From assembly GCA_963556495.2 (NCBI GenBank), contig OY747714.1, positions 50,405,041 to 50,469,040 of the forward strand: a stretch of 64,000 bases of DNA. The letters are read 5' to 3'. The notes beneath the pieces are model-generated. The model saw only the letters and a program-made list of their open reading frames with translations. It was not told where the DNA came from and made no database searches. The position numbers and the translations under genes were made by a program. The first letter of the stretch is position 1; each line of letters opens with the position of its first letter. Source of the stretch: Valencia hispanica (taxonomy: Eukaryota; Chordata; Actinopteri; Cyprinodontiformes; Valenciidae). Positions 34,044 to 46,406 of the stretch are shown in pieces.

Positions 34044-35474
34044 GAACATGAGGACCATCAACAGACTGATGGAGCCCTTACTGCACCATCTAAAGGAACG
34101 CCGGATGGTCAGACTGGAAAAAAGCCATACAACTGTGACCAGTGTGGAACAACTTTTAAAACTAAACAAAATTTAAAGCAACATCAACAGATCCACACTG
34201 GAGAGAGACCATACAGCTGTGACCAGTGTGGAGCAACTTGTAGAACTAAATTTGAATTAAAGGTACATCAACGGATTCACACTGGAGAGAAACCATACAG
34301 TTGTGACCAGTGCGGATCATCTTTTAGAATTAAAGGTGAATTACAGGTACATCAACGTATTCACACTGGAGAGAAACCATACAGCTGTGACCAGTGTGGA
34401 GCATCTTTTAGAACTAAATCTCATTTTAATACACATAAACGGATCCACACTGGAGAGAAACCATACAGGTGTGACCAGTGCAGAGCTGCTTTTCATGCTA
34501 AGTCTGATTTAAATAAGCATCAGGGAATCCACAGTGGAGAAAGACCTTATAGTTGTGACCAGTGTGGAGCAGCTTTTAGATTGAAAAATGGTTTAAAGGT
34601 ACATAAACGGATTCACACAGGAGAGAGACCATACAGCTGTGACCAGTGTGGAGCAACTTCTATAACTAAATCTCATTTAAATAAACATCAACGGATCCAC
34701 ACTGGAGTGAGACCATACAGGTGTGACCACTGTGGAGCAACTTCTACAACAAAATCTCATTTAAATACACATCAGCGGATCCACACTGGAGAGAGACCAT
34801 ACAGCTGTGACCAGTGTAGAGCAAATTTTATAACTAAAGGTGAATTAAAGATACATCAACGGATTCACAGAGGAGAGAGACCATACAGCTGTGATCAGTG
34901 CAGAGTTGCTTTTTACACTAAGTCTGGTTTAAATAAACATCAGGGAATCCATAGTGGAGAAAGACCTTATAGTTGTGACCAGTGTGGAGCAGCTTTTAGA
35001 TTGAAAAGTTGTTTAAAGGTACATAAACAGATTCACATAGGAGCGAGACCATACAGCTGTGACCAGTGTGGAGCAACTTCTAGAACTAAATCTGACTTAA
35101 ATAAACATCAACGGATTCACACTGGAGAGAGACCATACATCTGTGACCAGTGTGGAGCAACTTCTAGAACTAAATCTGACTTAAATAAACATCAACAGAT
35201 CCACACTGGAGAGAGACCATACAGCTGTGACCAGTGTGGATCATCTTTTAGAACTAAAGGTAATTTAAAGGTACATAAACAGATTCACACAGGAGAGAGT
35301 CCATACAGCTGTGACCAGTGTGGAGCAAGATTTCAAATTAAATCGTATTTAAAGAAACATCAACGGAGGCACACTGGACAGAGATCTTACAGGTGTGATG
35401 TGTGTGGGAAATCCTTTGGAAGTAACGTTACTCTTGAAATTCACAGACGATCACACACTGGAGAAAAGCCGTAA
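34044..35474 (+). CDS. C2H2 zinc-finger exon, 16 fingers, premature stop
   Basis: The exon starts after acceptor CTTAATCATAG. Translation in phase 0 begins EHEDHQQTDGALTAPSKG and runs directly into sixteen tandem C2H2 fingers with TGE(K/R)P-type linkers, giving a sequence-specific nuclear DNA-binding protein. Fingers 7, 8, 12 and 13 have Ser, and finger 2 has Cys, where the core Phe normally sits. Several fingers are near-duplicates, indicating recent finger turnover. The frame stops at TAA (35472-35474) right after HTGEKP. A seventeenth finger continues in the same frame to TGA at 35547-35549. Whether the gene is still functional is open. Confidence 0.85.
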   Translation, partial: EHEDHQQTDGALTAPSKGTPDGQTGKKPYNCDQCGTTFKTKQNLKQHQQIHTGERPYSCDQCGATCRTKFELKVHQRIHTGEKPYSCDQCGSSFRIKGELQVHQRIHTGEKPYSCDQCGASFRTKSHFNTHKRIHTGEKPYRCDQCRAAFHAKSDLNKHQGIHSGERPYSCDQCGAAFRLKNGLKVHKRIHTGERPYSCDQCGATSITKSHLNKHQRIHTGVRPYRCDHCGATSTTKSHLNTHQRIHTGERPYSCDQCRANFITKGELKIHQRIHRGERPYSCDQCRVAFYTKSGLNKHQGIHSGERPYSCDQCGAAFRLKSCLKVHKQIHIGARPYSCDQCGATSRTKSDLNKHQRIHTGERPYICDQCGATSRTKSDLNKHQQIHTGERPYSCDQCGSSFRTKGNLKVHKQIHTGESPYSCDQCGARFQIKSYLKKHQRRHTGQRSYRCDVCGKSFGSNVTLEIHRRSHTGEKP

Positions 35475-35549
35475 TGGTGTGAACTGTGTTGTAAACGCTT
35501 TAGTCTGAACTCACATGTAAAGTCACATCAGAAAACTCACTGCAAATGA
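35472..35549 (+). pseudogene. Seventeenth finger lost behind a TAA
   Basis: After the TAA the same frame reads WCELCCKRFSLNSHVKSHQK and ends TGA, a near-normal finger. The stop replaces the Tyr codon expected at the start of each finger, so one substitution explains the loss. Confidence 0.8.
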
Positions 35550-35990
35550 GAAAGAACTGTTGTTTTGAAATATAATCACCTTTATAAAACAAAAGAGCTG
35601 AATGGAAAACGGACTAAGCTTATTAAATTTGTTTGGATTGCGGTCTATTGTATTATACATTTAATAAAAAAAATATTTTTGCTTTTATCTGTCTTTTTAT
35701 ATTGTTTCTGTATATGTGTAAGGTTGATGCTGAGCCCTGTTCAAGACACATTTCTGTAACCTAGTGGCAGACAAAGTTTTAATTCTATCAATATGAAAAG
35801 AACAAGAGGCGTATAACCTGTTTTAAACACGACACATTTAACTTGTGTAAAAGTCTGTTACTTTGTATTTTAAAAATATGGTGCGATCTTTACATATTCT
35901 AATGCCGAGAAGAGTGATTTTAGTAAGATGTAGAAAATGACGAAGGTGCAGTAATCACTAATGAGATTGTGCTCATGTTATCTTATGTTT
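35550..35990 (+). other. Zinc-finger gene 3' UTR
   Basis: AT-rich, with AATAAA at 35663-35668 as a plausible polyadenylation signal. No other feature. Confidence 0.55.
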
Positions 35991-38000
35991 AACCCAGCTT
36001 TATCGTTGGGTTTCAACAGACAACGGATTCATCTAAGGGACACCCCTCCTATCCTGACGGAACGCATGCGGCCGGGTAGGTGATGGGGAAGGTGGAAGAT
36101 CATGTGTCTGTCGCTGCTGTCCGTGGAGGACATATTTACATAATTGGATTTATGGTAACCAGGTTTCTGCTGTTTGGTGTGGGTGGATTCCTGATGTATC
36201 TCAAGCTTCAAAAGCTGTCTGCAGCAAATGGCAAGCTGTCTGAGCTCAACGAAGGGATGTGCTGTGCTGTTAAAACTCAGACTCATGTGATGTGCAAGCT
36301 AAACTGCAAACTGGATGCTCTCAGCCACAAGCTAGCTGCGGTTTAGGAACTCGTCCGCGGTGTGGAAAAACACTCTGTTCTCAGCCTTGGAAGGCCAGAC
36401 ATCTCAAAACTCCCCTGGATGTTTATGTAGAAAGACCCTCTGCCCCCACCTCACACGGGCCTGCGAGCCCCCTGGATTCAGCTCTCCTAAAAGTCGTATA
36501 TTACATCTTAGGCAACAGACACTAGGATTGAACTGAGAGGGTGTTCATGGACTCACTTGATACTACCGTGCACACGCAAACACGCCACAACCACGGACAT
36601 GCAAGTATTGGAATCCATCTTCTTTTACTGAACGAACTGCATCTCCCAGCATCCTTTGCGCCGCCCTCAACCCATTCTCATTTGTCTGTGGTCAGTGATA
36701 ACATCACAAAGTTGATAAATGGGGCGCGAAAACAAAAATCATCGTCTTTTGTTCCGGTTCGTGGAGCTGAAAGGAGATGCTCACTGGACTGCTAGCAAAC
36801 TTTCCCCTTTTATGTTCAAACCTTCTGGATCAGGAAAGAACTCCCCCTGAAACTTCGAAGTACCACCTGCCAGAACCGGTTTCCCGTCTGTGCATCTAGG
36901 AAGCCCCCTGGCCTCCAAGCTCTACCAAGTGAAACATGCTTGACTGCGCTCATTGCCTGCAATCGGACATGTCCGTTTTCTGACCTCTGCTGTGCACGGC
37001 CGCCTCTACCATTTTCGATGCTGTTCTACATCTTTCGTCGTGGACTGGTGTGGACGGAAGAAAATCATCACCAAGTAGGATAAACCTGGTTTATTTCTGC
37101 TGTGTCTGGGTAGAGAAGTTAGGTCCGATGGGTTAGATCCCGTCTTTCTGTTGGTTGATAAAAGTTTGTGAACTTGTAAACCACTGTTACTCATCGGCAA
37201 TCACCATCGCAGCACGCTGGCCTTTAGTGTTGCATGCTTTTTGTGTTATTGTCATTTTGTTTGTTTGTTGCAACCAGAAGTAGTTTGTTATATCATTCCC
37301 TGGCTTGATTGTACTCATTTCCGCTGTGGTTAACCAGCGTGTCTGTTTAGGCAGGTAGCGTGGTCCGGTTAACTTTCATCCCTTCCTTTGTCCAAGCCAC
37401 CATTGCTAATTGAAGCTAGCCTTTGTCGAAATCGCCACGCTGCCTTTCTTTGTCTCCCTTTATGAACCGATCGCGCCAATTGATAAGAATTGAGTCGAAA
37501 GTAATTGATAACTAAAGGGGGTGTAAGCTAACACCCCCCCCCCCCCCCCATTCGCTCAACGCCTCTCTCTCCGTCTCTCTACACACACCCACACACGCGC
37601 GCGCTCGCCGTGGCCCCTCCCGTCAACGTTAACTGTTACTCTATATTGCACGTTTTAGAATAGATGGAAATTATTGATGAAATGATTGGCTGTAAGGTTG
37701 ATCTATTATCTTAATAAATTTCCCTTAGTTTAAAGAGAAGTTTCCTGTTTTTCATCACTGTATGTACAGTTATTGATCTCCCAGAGGAAGAACTCTTCAG
37801 AATTTTTCAGAAGAGACTGGCTTTCGGGTTTATTGAAAGTACTCCTTTTAGAGGTTGGTGCCCCGATTATCTTTAAGAAACATTAAACTCGAACTTCATC
37901 AATAGTTTTATGAATATTGATTTATTGATCATAATTATTGAAGCTCAGATAAACCAGACATTTATAGCTTATGCTGAGTTAACCCCAACACAAGCGCCCC
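35991..38000. other. Unrecognised stretch
   Basis: The 88-codon frame at 36080-36346 has one hydrophobic segment (FMVTRFLLFGVGGFLMYL) and a Cys-containing helix, but no family that I know. A C-run lies at 37535-37550, followed by CA/CG repeats at 37580-37605. No terminal repeats were recognised. Confidence 0.35.
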
Positions 38001-38425
38001 TTGAGTTCAACGTCCTTGCAGTAACCTGAACCTCCCTCCCACTGGGCTGGATGGGCACAGTGATTAGTTGCAATCTGGCTCTGCCATGCAGGAGATCCCC
38101 CCTCACCTCCCTCTCCTATGTGTTCTCATATGTTGTGACACAACCATGTGCTTCTATGTACTGAGGTGGATTTTTTTTTTGTACCTAGGCCTGGTCCCCT
38201 GTAGGGGGCAGGACTGAGGTGCCTTTTTTCCCCCTTCTCCCATTCCACCCTCTCTGGTCACCATTTATTTTCTGCATATGGAGCGCAGCTGCGAGCTGGC
38301 TGCTACCACAGTCTACCAGATCCTGTTATGTACATGTGTGTGTTGTTTATATGTTCTTGGACAAGTTTTACTGGAAACTAAATTTCCCCTTGTGGGATTA
38401 ATAAAGTATTCATCATCTTTCAACG
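38000..38425 (+). mobile_element. LINE 3'-end, RTE-like
   Basis: It ends AAATTTCCCCTTGTGGGATTAATAAAGTATTCATCATC, the 3' UTR style of fish RTE-type LINEs. Coding parts are absent. Confidence 0.45.
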
Positions 38426-39770
38426 GAGATCTAAGAAAGTAAGGTTGTGTCTGGGCAAAGATAAATTGGTTTAGAATGAACAATTTAAGGATTGTTTTGA
38501 TTGTTTATTTCACTGTGTTTTTGCTGCATTTGTAAGATTTAATTCTTCAATTGTATGGGTATGAACAGGCCGTTTGGCCTGTGGTATGATCAGTGTTTAA
38601 AGGTTACTGACAGTCATTTTAATCATGCAACATGAGCTACTCCGTTCCACGGAGTGTTTCCGTCTAATCTCTGGTCCGCAAAGTTCCGGCAAGTATTTCC
38701 TTAGAACAACGATGGCGGCCGACTTGGTGCAGTGTCTCAACGAGATTGTGGAAGCAGACCAACAAATATCCTTCTTTTGAACACTTTGCAACGCAAGCAA
38801 ATGAGAAGACGGAGACGTAGAAGATGGTACGTGCGTACGTAATCTCACTGACCAATCACAAGGGAGTACTTCTGTGTCTCTGCGTCGCCGGGCTGCACGT
38901 CAGGTGCGAGGAGATGCACGTCAAGCCTCTGCGGACCTACGCAGAGGCTACAGCGGTTACGGCGTACCCTACGCGAGGGACACGACGCAGAAGTATATAC
39001 CGGCCTTCAGCCTGCACTACATGCTTAAAGGTAGCTCCGTGTTCTGGTGCTGATAAACAATCAGGAGTTCTATTTATGGTATTAAAAATACAGATCAGTT
39101 ATGAAATAGTTTAAATTGAAAACTAATGTTTTGTCTTCTGTTTTGCATTGTGAATTGGTTGTTTTAACACAAACCAAAAGGTGCTGATTAGTCTTAAACT
39201 AATCATAATCGGTTTAAAACTAACTTAGCCTTACTTTCAAAGTTTTCCATACAAGCATTGGGCTCAACGATGCATTTTAATACTGAAATGTGACATCACT
39301 ATCAATTTGTTGGTTATTGTTTCTACGTCTGCATATTGGTATATTTTTACTGTTTTTACTTTTGGTGTTTAGTTTTATTGCTCATTTTACTTAGTGGTTT
39401 AGTTGTGTGTGTTAATAGCTTAATGAGTTTGTTGATGAACGCATTTTAACTGGAAAGTTGAATTTGTTTTGTTAATAAACTCTTGTAGTTTGGAAAGTTG
39501 TTTGTTATTCAACATTCATCTGTAATAACTTGCTGTTAAGAAACCCTGTTTAATTATGTCAGCCTTACCAGGCAGGTATTTATAACCATTTACTAAGACT
39601 GAACTATTTGGCTATAATTATTTCCTGGATTATCAGGATGGTGCTGCAAACTTGGTCATTTTGACCTAAATTACTTGCAGTTACAAATACGTAGGCAGCT
39701 TACCCTGCAGATGTTGATACATCTAGAAGCAATTTATCATGTTGCCTCGTCACAACATTTTTGCTAATTG
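38426..39770. other. Mostly featureless; possible MITE at 38630-39010
   Basis: 38630-39010 is GC-rich with CTCCGTTCCACGGAGTGTTT at one end, a short palindrome. It may be a PIF/Harbinger-type non-autonomous element, but ends are not defined. The remainder is AT-rich. Confidence 0.3.
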
Positions 39771-39849
39771 GAGGCTGGTGGTGGAGCCTGGGCCTGATGA
39801 TGGAACTTGAGACTGTTGGTAGAGCCTGACCCTGGAGGTTGGAGACCTA

Positions 39850-41450
39850 AATTTCAGACATCACTGATTCTATTGCTCCAACTAAAGTGAAAGTAGGCAA
39901 AAAAATCAAAGGGCGTTGTTCTTCTCTGAAATCATTAACAGAAAGATTAATAATGCGTGGACTCAGTAGAAACAGTAGAAAGATTGACTAATCCTCCAGT
40001 GACAGCAGCCCTGAACTAAATTCTACCAGGGCCTGCAATGAATCACATGTGGGGTGCCCCAGGGCTATATGTAATATTTACATGCTCCCACTAGCCCAGA
40101 TTATAACAACCAATAGGATTAGCTACCATAACTATGATGATACTCAGCTCTACATTACAATGTCACCAGGTGACTTTGAACCCATCCAAACCATTTACAA
40201 AAGTAAATGCATCAAGCAAATCAATGGATGGATGTGCCATATCTTTCTCCACCTGAACAGAAACAAAACAGAAGTAATTACTTTTGGACCTAAAGAGGAA
40301 CAATCAACAGTCAGCACACAGCTTCAGTTAATACAGATTGGAACTACTGATCAGGCCTGAAATCTAGGTGTAGTAATGGACTCAGACCTGAACCTCCAGG
40401 GTCACATGAAGGCAATAACAAGGTCAGCCTTCTATCAACATTTCTAGAATTAAAGGTTGAATATGGAACATTTTCATAAAACGCTATTTAAAAATATATA
40501 TATAATACCTCCACGGGTGTTTCAAATGGTGCAAAATGAAATAATTTGAATAAAATATGACAAAATAGAATTAAAATATAATAAAATATAAATTTTATCG
40601 GGCACGACAATGACGTAATGTTTACACCTACTGCCAGTAGTGGCGGCGGGGTGCCAGATACGGTCTCTATGATCCAACTATGTGGTCGGTACAACTCTGC
40701 TGGTACTGGGAAAAATGAGTCTGCAAGTCAAGCAGCAGCTTCAGAGCCCTGGAGGAAATATCATTATCCGTCTCAGGAGAGGAGTGAGCGGAGAAGAACA
40801 GAAACTAGAGTAGTTTTAGGGGAAGCCTACACTAGATGGACCCACATAAAACGTCCACGGCGTCAAACACACACGGAAACGGCGACTTTCCTCCTGGATC
40901 GGTTAGCTAAGTTACATTAGCTGTCAGTTAAACTGCTCTAAAATACATTCCTCACTGGACACAGTTCAGGCTGGTAACTGGGCGTATCGGCAGCGAACCA
41001 GACAACCCAACAGCGGGAATTCTTTTTCTATTGTTGTAGCTACAACTTAGACCCACTAGATGTCGCTATAGTGTTCATGTTCCATATTCAACCTTTAAAG
41101 AACTGATGTCGCTGATGTTTATCTTTAGTCGGATTGATTACTGCAACAGCGTCTTCACAGATCTGTCTGGGGCTGCGGAAACACTAAGTTCTTTTAAATC
41201 ACAGCTAAAAACCAATCTGTTTAGAGCTGCCTTTGAGTAATGTTTTCATGTATCATGTTTTGTGTTTCATGCTTCTTTGCTGTTTTTACTTTATACCTTA
41301 TTAATGTCTGCTTTTAAGTAATGTTATTACATGTCAAATGCTCTGTGTTTTATGCTTATTGCTGTTTTTACTTTATCCCTTATTCATGTCAAGCACCTTG
41401 AATTACCTTTTTGTTGAAAGTGTCCTATACAAATAAAATTGTCTTGCCTT
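39850..41450 (+). mobile_element. L2 LINE relic interrupted by a TTAA MITE
   Basis: 39855-40449 and 41099-41450 match the L2 at 27355-29680 with internal deletions (TACATGCTCCCACTAG, AATGGATGGATGTGCCAT) and the usual 3' tail at 41395-41447. The MITE 40454-41094 sits between. No intact frame. Confidence 0.8.
40454..41094. mobile_element. MITE with TTAA target duplication
   Basis: The ends AGGTTGAATATGGAACAT and ATGTTCCATATTCAACCT are perfect 18-bp inverted repeats. TTAA lies on both sides (40450-40453 and 41095-41098). The target is an L2, whose sequence closes cleanly when the MITE is removed. TTAA specificity suggests piggyBac or Kolobok mobilisation. A 100-codon frame (40618-40920, Ser/Arg-rich) inside has no recognised family. 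Confidence 0.92.
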
Positions 41451-42695
41451 GGAGGCTGGTGGTGGGGCCTGGTGGTAGGTTAAAGTCATTACCATAGCTT
41501 TAGCAGATAGAAATGATTCACAATAGGTAGGGAATGGGAGAAAAGTGTATCTAAGCCCTGTTGCCTATTGGAGGACTTAGCTTAGGTGCTAAAAAACCCA
41601 TCTCAATACATAAAAAGCACATAAATCATTCACAACACATGATAACACAAGGCAGGAAGGGTGGTTCTGTGAACCCCCACTTGGCAGACTGGGTTCGCAG
41701 CTTAGCGCGCTCCACTAGCCCACTTTGTTGGAGTGGGAGCAAGACCACTTGCACACAAGAGCATGTCTGTAGCTGTGGCCTGCATGTACGTGTGACGATC
41801 ACTTTTTCTCTGGCCTTAGAGTCTGTCAGTGGTCCGAGTTCAGTCCAAATGACCAAATCGTGGGTCAGATTACCTTCCAGCTGGCTGACAACTTCTCCAA
41901 GTTATTACCCACGCAGCACAGCAACCTCCCTGTAGCCCGGGCAGCCTGCCAATTGTTGCCTTTAAACTTGAAGTTTACGATACCTCAGAAAATCCACCAA
42001 TAATCAGCAGATATCCGGTTATCATGAATCCAATTATAAAAATGATTCCAACATCCTCTATGGTCAGAAGCGAGAGACAGAAGATCCTCCACGATGTTCC
42101 ATCGGAAAGACTCAGCTCTCTCTTTTAGCCGTTCTCCGGGAAGAAATTTGATTAATTGTATTAAGAAACTAGCTGACCAGATCCAGAACCATGGTTGTTT
42201 TTTCCAGAGGAGAATGCAGAGAGAGACTCCATAAATTGTTGACAAGACAAAAGAATACAGAAGTAGACAACAGTAGGGAGGGAAAGAGAAAGGTGTAGAG
42301 GAAGTAATTCATTTTCAACTCCAGGACTACCTGTTTCTTAGCTACAATGCCGTTTGGACGGGGGGCATCGACTGGGATGACCGTCTCGGCGGCTGAACAT
42401 CCACTGTGTCCTGTTATCAACTTTCTCTAACACAGAAAGTACTCTTATATCAGATCTTCTGTTCTTTCTGTGTCTCTGCTCTGTCTTCTCAAACCCCCAA
42501 CCCGTGGCAGATGGCCGCTCATACTGAGCCTTGTTCTGTTGGAGGTTTCTTCCTGTTAAAGGGGAGTTTTTCCTCTCCACTGTTGCTACATGCTTGCTCA
42601 GTATGAGGGATTGCTGTGGTGGGAAGTCTGCATCAAAGGACACAATCTCAAGTCAATGACTCGATGCAATCTGCTGGGATTCCTTAAATAGGAAA
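41451..42695. other. No gene; one interspersed repeat piece
   Basis: 42495-42610 (GGCAGATGGCCGCTCATACT onward) resembles a repeat common in teleost transcripts. The rest, including the 124-codon frame at 41561-41935, is unrecognised. Confidence 0.35.
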
Positions 42696-43935
42696 TGTTA
42701 TGGTAAAAAAAGTATCTCAGGGTTTCCATAATAAAGAAGACTTGAGTCCCAGAAGGCGGTTAAGTATTTAATTCAAACATGTCTGGCCAGACCATGGAGG
42801 GGACGGAGTTACTCGTGCATCACCCTAACCAACGTTTTTAACTAACCGCTTAAATAGAATTCAGCAATCACTGTTTATCTTTGTAGATGTCTTCTCCAAC
42901 GTTCACGCCCCGCCTCTGGACAGCTGCTCCATGCGAGTCACATATCAATGCAAACCGAAAACCCACGGGGGTCACATTTTCTTGTGGGCAAAATCTTGTC
43001 TCAACAGCCCCTCGCCCCAGAGGCAACCATCCACAGGTCTCGTCATCTGTCAGGATGCTCTAAATAAAAAACAGAATAAAAGAGAAATTATATAGCATCT
43101 TCCAGTACACTTCAGAGGGTATTACATGTGTACGCTTCCCTTGTTGTCTGTTGCCTTGAAGTAAGCCTCCGCCAGCATCCAGTGACCCGTAGCCACCGAT
43201 CAGTCCTTCCTCGGAAAGGAGAGAGTGGTCACCCCTCAGAAGGTCCTCTGGTGAGAACCTCCCAATGCGACCCTTGAGACCTGAGCTAATTAGGTATTAG
43301 AGCATTGATGTTCAAACACAGGTGAGCCAATTCACAAAAGATGAATAGGATGATTATGACAAGTAGAACCAACACACTCGGAGTAGGGTTTCAGATCAAC
43401 CTGATGCAACTGTGTGCAAAAGCAATTCTAAACAACTCACAACCTGGTTAATGAGCCGAACCTCATCAACTGAAGCTAGAAAACAGTTAAGGTAAATGTC
43501 TCCAAATCACACTGTACTAAATCCATGCCAAGAAAAAGACGAACAACCATTCCAACTTGTGAGAGCAAGAAATCCCAAGAATCATCTACTCCCAGCAAGA
43601 AGTAAAGAAGGTTTTCAGATCAAATTAAAACTTGTAAAGTTCCCAGACACAATATGTACTACAACTCTGAACCCGAACCGAAATGGAATATGAAGTCAGA
43701 CGTCAAGTCCAGGTAGTAAACACCCCATTAATTTATGACAGAGTTATGAATCACAAGAAAACCAATTAACCCATATACAGCTAAGATAACAAAAAAGAAG
43801 ATGACCGAGGAGAACAAAAAAGCTAAGAAGAAAGAAGTTGACCAAGCCCGAGATAAAACGAGGGTAAATATTGGCGTAGCCTTTGAGAGGTGGAGGGAGC
43901 TACCGGACCTTAAAAGCATTTAAAACCAATTCCAA
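42696..43935 (-). mobile_element. Partial ERV-B copy (3' end with deleted LTR)
   Basis: 42696-42960 matches the first part of the ERV-B LTR (minus). It then jumps into internal sequence homologous to 18466-18750 (TCCGCCAGCATCCAGTGACC). On the minus strand 43728-43919 includes a very hydrophobic stretch (FLAFLFSSVIFFFVILAVYG) that could be the tail of an env membrane anchor. That is speculative. Confidence 0.7.
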
Positions 43936-44039
43936 GTTGGCAATGTTTCTGCTTGACAGGTAATTAATTACCCTTGCTTGATTAATATTTGGTTTTTTTG
44001 TTTGTTTGTTTTTTTGGTGGTGGTATTACAGGAAACATC

Positions 44040-44905
44040 CGCAGCGTGTGCGATCATCCGTGCACTCACAGCTAATGTTGTCATATGTGGTTTACTGTTA
44101 GGGAATATTCACTCAGTCATGGCATTAATGTCCTCTCCATGTGCTTGGCAAAGAGTCATCCAGTCTGTGGTCTCAAAACAACCCTGCAGGGCTTCTTCAG
44201 CTTCCTGTGACCAGTTTCTCACAGTTTTCTTTGTCACAGGTTGCCTCTGAACAAGTGGTTTATATTCTGAGCAGAGAAAAACAAGATTGTGATCTGATTC
44301 TCCCAGAGGAGGTCTTGGTTTGGACATGTATGCATCCTTCACATTTGCATAAAACAAATCCAAGGTCCTGTTTTCTCTTGTGGAGCAGCTGACAAACTGT
44401 TGAAAAGTTGGAAGTGTAGTAGAGAGCGAGACATGATTGAAATCTGCAGGTATTGGCACAAATGCATTGGGGTGCTGGGTCTGTAGCTTAGCAACAACGG
44501 AACTGATGACATAACATGCATTGTCGGCAACGGCTGAAGGTGGAATGTAAACAACAGCCAAAATTACACTGGTGAACTCTTTTGGTAAATAATATGGATG
44601 ACAACTTACTGCCAATAGTTCAATATCTGTGCTGCAGAGACGACACTTCACAGTAACATGTCCTGGATGACACCATCTGTTGTCTACAAGCACTGCTACT
44701 CCACCTCTTTTCTTTTCCTGCTCGTCTTCAGATCTTTGTCTGCTCGTACAGTCAGGAAGCCTGGCAGAGAGACATTGGAGTCGGGGATTTGATCCTGCAG
44801 CCACGTCTCAGTAAAACACATAACACTACATCCCCGATACTCTGGCTGAGTACTTGTAAGGGCTTGAATTTCATGCATCTTGTTAGTTAGTGATCTCATG
44901 TTCAA
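44040..44905 (-). pseudogene. Non-LTR retrotransposon endonuclease, minus strand
   Basis: The minus-strand frame 44109-44804 reads GGVAVLVDNRWC, VVYIPPSA, then a decayed catalytic region and LGESDHNLVFL, the order of an APE-type endonuclease. The N-terminal part (NMRSLTNKMHEIQALTS, FTETWLQDQIPDS) lies in another frame at 44696-44905, so a frameshift near 44700 splits the domain. The family is a jockey-superfamily LINE. It is cut at 44904 by the tail of the next LINE. Confidence 0.75.
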
Positions 44906-46406
44906 ATCAAATCAAATCAAACTTTATTTATAAAGCGCTTTTCAAACTATAACAAAGCTTCTCAAAGTGGTTTACAGATTAAAAATGACCGACAAACCCC
45001 CCCTTTCCCAAAACCCAAAAATAAAAACATCACCACAACTATACCCCCCCCCCCCCCACACACACACACACACACACACACAACCCCCCCCCCCCCCCCC
45101 CCCTTCCCCCTCATCTCCCATGTAAGCACACACATAAAAGCAACAATAGACAAAAGCAAAAACGGGCTGAGTACAGATGAGCCAGGAAACGTCATCATGG
45201 GAGCCATCTACATCGGGGGGAGCAGATCAACAGCAGCAGCCAAGGCACTGACCCAGGGAGTCCAGAGGAGGGAGGGCTGGTACCTCCACCTCCACCCAAG
45301 CACTACCTGGAGAGCACCCAGGCAGCCACAGCCGACCACGAGGCAGAGGGCCCCCACAGAGGAAACACTGGAAGGAAGATTAAAATAAGTTAAAATCTTA
45401 AAATAAACAGTAGATAATGAGATTAAGATAAGATCAAATACAAATGCAAAGCAGATAAACAATAATTGATAAATAGCCAGCTAAAAGCTAAACAAAAAAA
45501 TTCTTTCAAATAAAACATGCAGAGCAATTAAACAGATTTTAATAAATAATAATCAGTTAAAAGCTATGTTAAAAAGGTGAGTCTTGAGCCTGCTCTTAAA
45601 AACATGAACATTCTCTGCAGCCCTGAGGTTCTCCAGCAGCCTGTTCCATCGGTGAGGGCCATAATATTGGAAAGATGCCTCACCATGAGTGCGTGTCCTG
45701 ACTTTGGGGGTGACAAGGAGACGGCTGCCAGAGGAGCACAGAGACCGCGAAGGTTTATACGGTAAAAGAAATTCCGAAAGATAAGAAGGCCCAAGACCAT
45801 TAAGACACTTAAAAATTATTAAAAGAATCTTAAAGTCGATCCTAAAACATACGGGGAGCCAATGCAGTGATTCTGAGACTGGTATAATGTGCTCCCGCCT
45901 CCTGGTCTTAGTCAGGACACCTGCTGCTGAAATTTGTAGTAGTTGTAAACCTGAGATACTCTTTTTGGGAAGACCAGAAAGTAGGGCATTACAGTAATTG
46001 ATTCTACTGGTGATAAAAGCATGCATCAGTGTCTCTGTATTGGCCAGAGAGAGAATGGGGTGGACTTTAAGTGATAAAAACCTATTTTAGTAACGTTTTT
46101 TATGTGAGGAATCAAAGTCAGCTCAGAGTCAAAAGCTTCTCTCTCTGAGCCTTAGGAGCGACTAAAACTTCAGTTTTGTCCTGGTTGAGTTAGAGAAAGT
46201 TTTCTGCCATCTAGGCTTTGATGTTTAAAATGTAGTTAAAAGTGTATCCATTGGCCGTGTGTCATCGGGAGACACGGAGATGTACAACTGTTTATTGTCA
46301 GCATAACTGAAAGGTCACTCCATGACTTCTGATGACACATCCAAGAGGGAGCATTTCTGCCATCCAGGATTTGATGTCTAAAATGCAGTTAAAAAGTGCA
46401 TCCATT
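44904..46406 (-). mobile_element. L2/Rex-like LINE, minus strand, 3' part
   Basis: The 3' tail is the TCAAA repeat at 44904-44922 plus CTTTATTTATAAAGCG. A CA repeat and long C-runs lie at 45041-45102. The frame 45553-46026 (minus) is the domain after RT (SRINYCNALLSGLPKKS, SLHWLPVCFRIDFKIL, LKTHLFNIAF). The LINE is interrupted at 46406 by an L1 and resumes at 51009. A tandem duplication of about 165 bp occurs near the junction. Confidence 0.8.

Noticed and set aside
45041..45102. C-runs and CA repeat as a regulatory or CRISPR-like array
   Set aside because: Simple microsatellite within a LINE 3' UTR; no spacers, and the genome is eukaryotic.
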